Source: a virus. From it: a DNA stretch of 29,113 nt. This document shows, one piece after another, positions 28,635-29,113 of the stretch. Where the stretch lies: positions 1 to 29,113 of the IMG/VR virus record IMGVR_UViG_3300034066_002888; one strand, written 5' to 3'. A program made the position numbers and the translations under genes. Every line of letters begins with the position of its first letter. Position 1 is the first letter of the stretch. The notes under the pieces are model-generated. The model was not told where the DNA came from and did no database searches. It saw nothing but the letters and a program-made list of their open reading frames with translations.

Positions 28635-29113
28635 ATGGCAGGTCAGAATGCTGATATGACCCTTAAGGTGGGTCTTGACCTTAGCTTCTTTAGGCAGCAA
28701 TTAGCAGGACTTGGAAGTGCTGCTGGCGGCTACTTGCTCCCAATCAATTTAAAGTTTGATCGCACAAGCCTTACTGAAGAATTGACGCGATTAAGCAATA
28801 GCCTTAGCCGCAAAAAGTATGATGTTGAAGTAAAAAGCATAAGCCTTCAAATATTATTAGATAAAGTAGAGGAATTCAAGAAAAACCTTGCCGCGCTTAA
28901 AGAAGAAGATATCTCTCTCAACGTAAAAGTTGAATCCAGTATTTCTGGAGTAAAAGCCGCCGAGGCAAGGCGCGATATCATTTCAAAAATTACAGGACCA
29001 AAAGGCGCAATTTTTGTGCCAATCGAAGTTAAGCCTCCTCTTGTTAAGAACATTAATGCAATCAGGAAGAGCATTAAAGATAGTCTTTCTGGAATTGTTA
29101 TTGAAGTTGAAGC
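28635..29113 (+). CDS. Tape measure protein, N-terminal part
   Basis: An open frame from ATG 28635 runs without a stop to the window edge (159 whole codons). It begins MAGQNADMTLKVGLDLSFFR, then long helical stretches alternate with short strands (YDVEVKSISL, ISLNVKVESS, AIFVPIEVKP). Tape measure proteins follow the two tail chaperones in siphoviruses, set tail length and are ejected with the DNA. Only the start is seen, so total length and tail length cannot be estimated. Confidence 0.75.
   Translation, partial: MAGQNADMTLKVGLDLSFFRQQLAGLGSAAGGYLLPINLKFDRTSLTEELTRLSNSLSRKKYDVEVKSISLQILLDKVEEFKKNLAALKEEDISLNVKVESSISGVKAAEARRDIISKITGPKGAIFVPIEVKPPLVKNINAIRKSIKDSLSGIVIEVE

Noticed and set aside
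1-29113. CRISPR array, insertion sequence or integrase
   Set aside because: No regularly spaced repeats, no transposase or recombinase motifs and no flanking inverted repeats were seen. The only mobile elements supported are homing endonuclease genes and the intein.

Overview
This window is part of a tailed-phage genome, most likely a siphovirus-like cyanophage. It holds an almost complete head and connector module and the start of a long-tail module: terminase, portal, MuF-like minor head protein, protease/scaffold, decoration protein, major capsid protein, connectors, tail tube, frameshifted tail chaperones and the beginning of a tape measure gene. A cyanobacterial host is inferred, not proven. 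The clues are a compact ribonucleotide reductase pair of the type I recall as 'Cyano SP', a YRG peptide resembling DUF4278, and appended portal modules that I recall from cyanophage proteins. No integrase, lysis gene or CRISPR array is visible.

Layout. 1-1322: an HNH endonuclease gene on the minus strand, then about 640 bases without a convincing gene, rich in hairpins and with a tandem repeat. 1323-3882: a small hypothetical gene and the class I ribonucleotide reductase pair nrdA-nrdB. 3885-5011: a terminator-like hairpin, a NUMOD4/HNH endonuclease gene and about 410 bases of structured non-coding sequence. 5012-5931: a metallophosphoesterase and small genes. 10638 down to 5947 (minus strand): a probable operon of a PD-(D/E)XK-like protein, the large terminase with an intein in its P-loop, two small genes, tRNA-Leu(UAA), an HNH endonuclease, a 39-residue peptide and an intrinsic terminator. 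10713-13644: the portal with a long C-terminal extension and the minor head protein. 13646-20023: a block of sugar-nucleotide and glycosyltransferase-like genes inserted between head genes, with an HNH endonuclease inside it. 20042-21640: a DUF6496-type protein that appears to be extended by a programmed -1 frameshift, another HNH endonuclease and a small acidic protein. 21679-21954: an XRE-type regulator divergent from the capsid operon. 22017-29113: capsid, connector and tail genes, ending inside the tape measure gene.

The main points are these. (1) There are two -1 frameshift cassettes of the same design: an upstream SD-like sequence, an A-rich heptamer and a downstream hairpin. One is the classical tail chaperone site. 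The other fuses DUF6496 to a second phage domain that has no usable start codon of its own. (2) Homing elements are dense: five HNH genes plus a LAGLIDADG intein. (3) There are two structured non-coding stretches. One contains a tandem repeat whose closing stem shows a compensatory change; the other can form a pseudoknot. (4) A glycan-modification cassette sits inside the morphogenesis region.

All calls come from reading the sequence and remembered family motifs. No database search or folding program was run.
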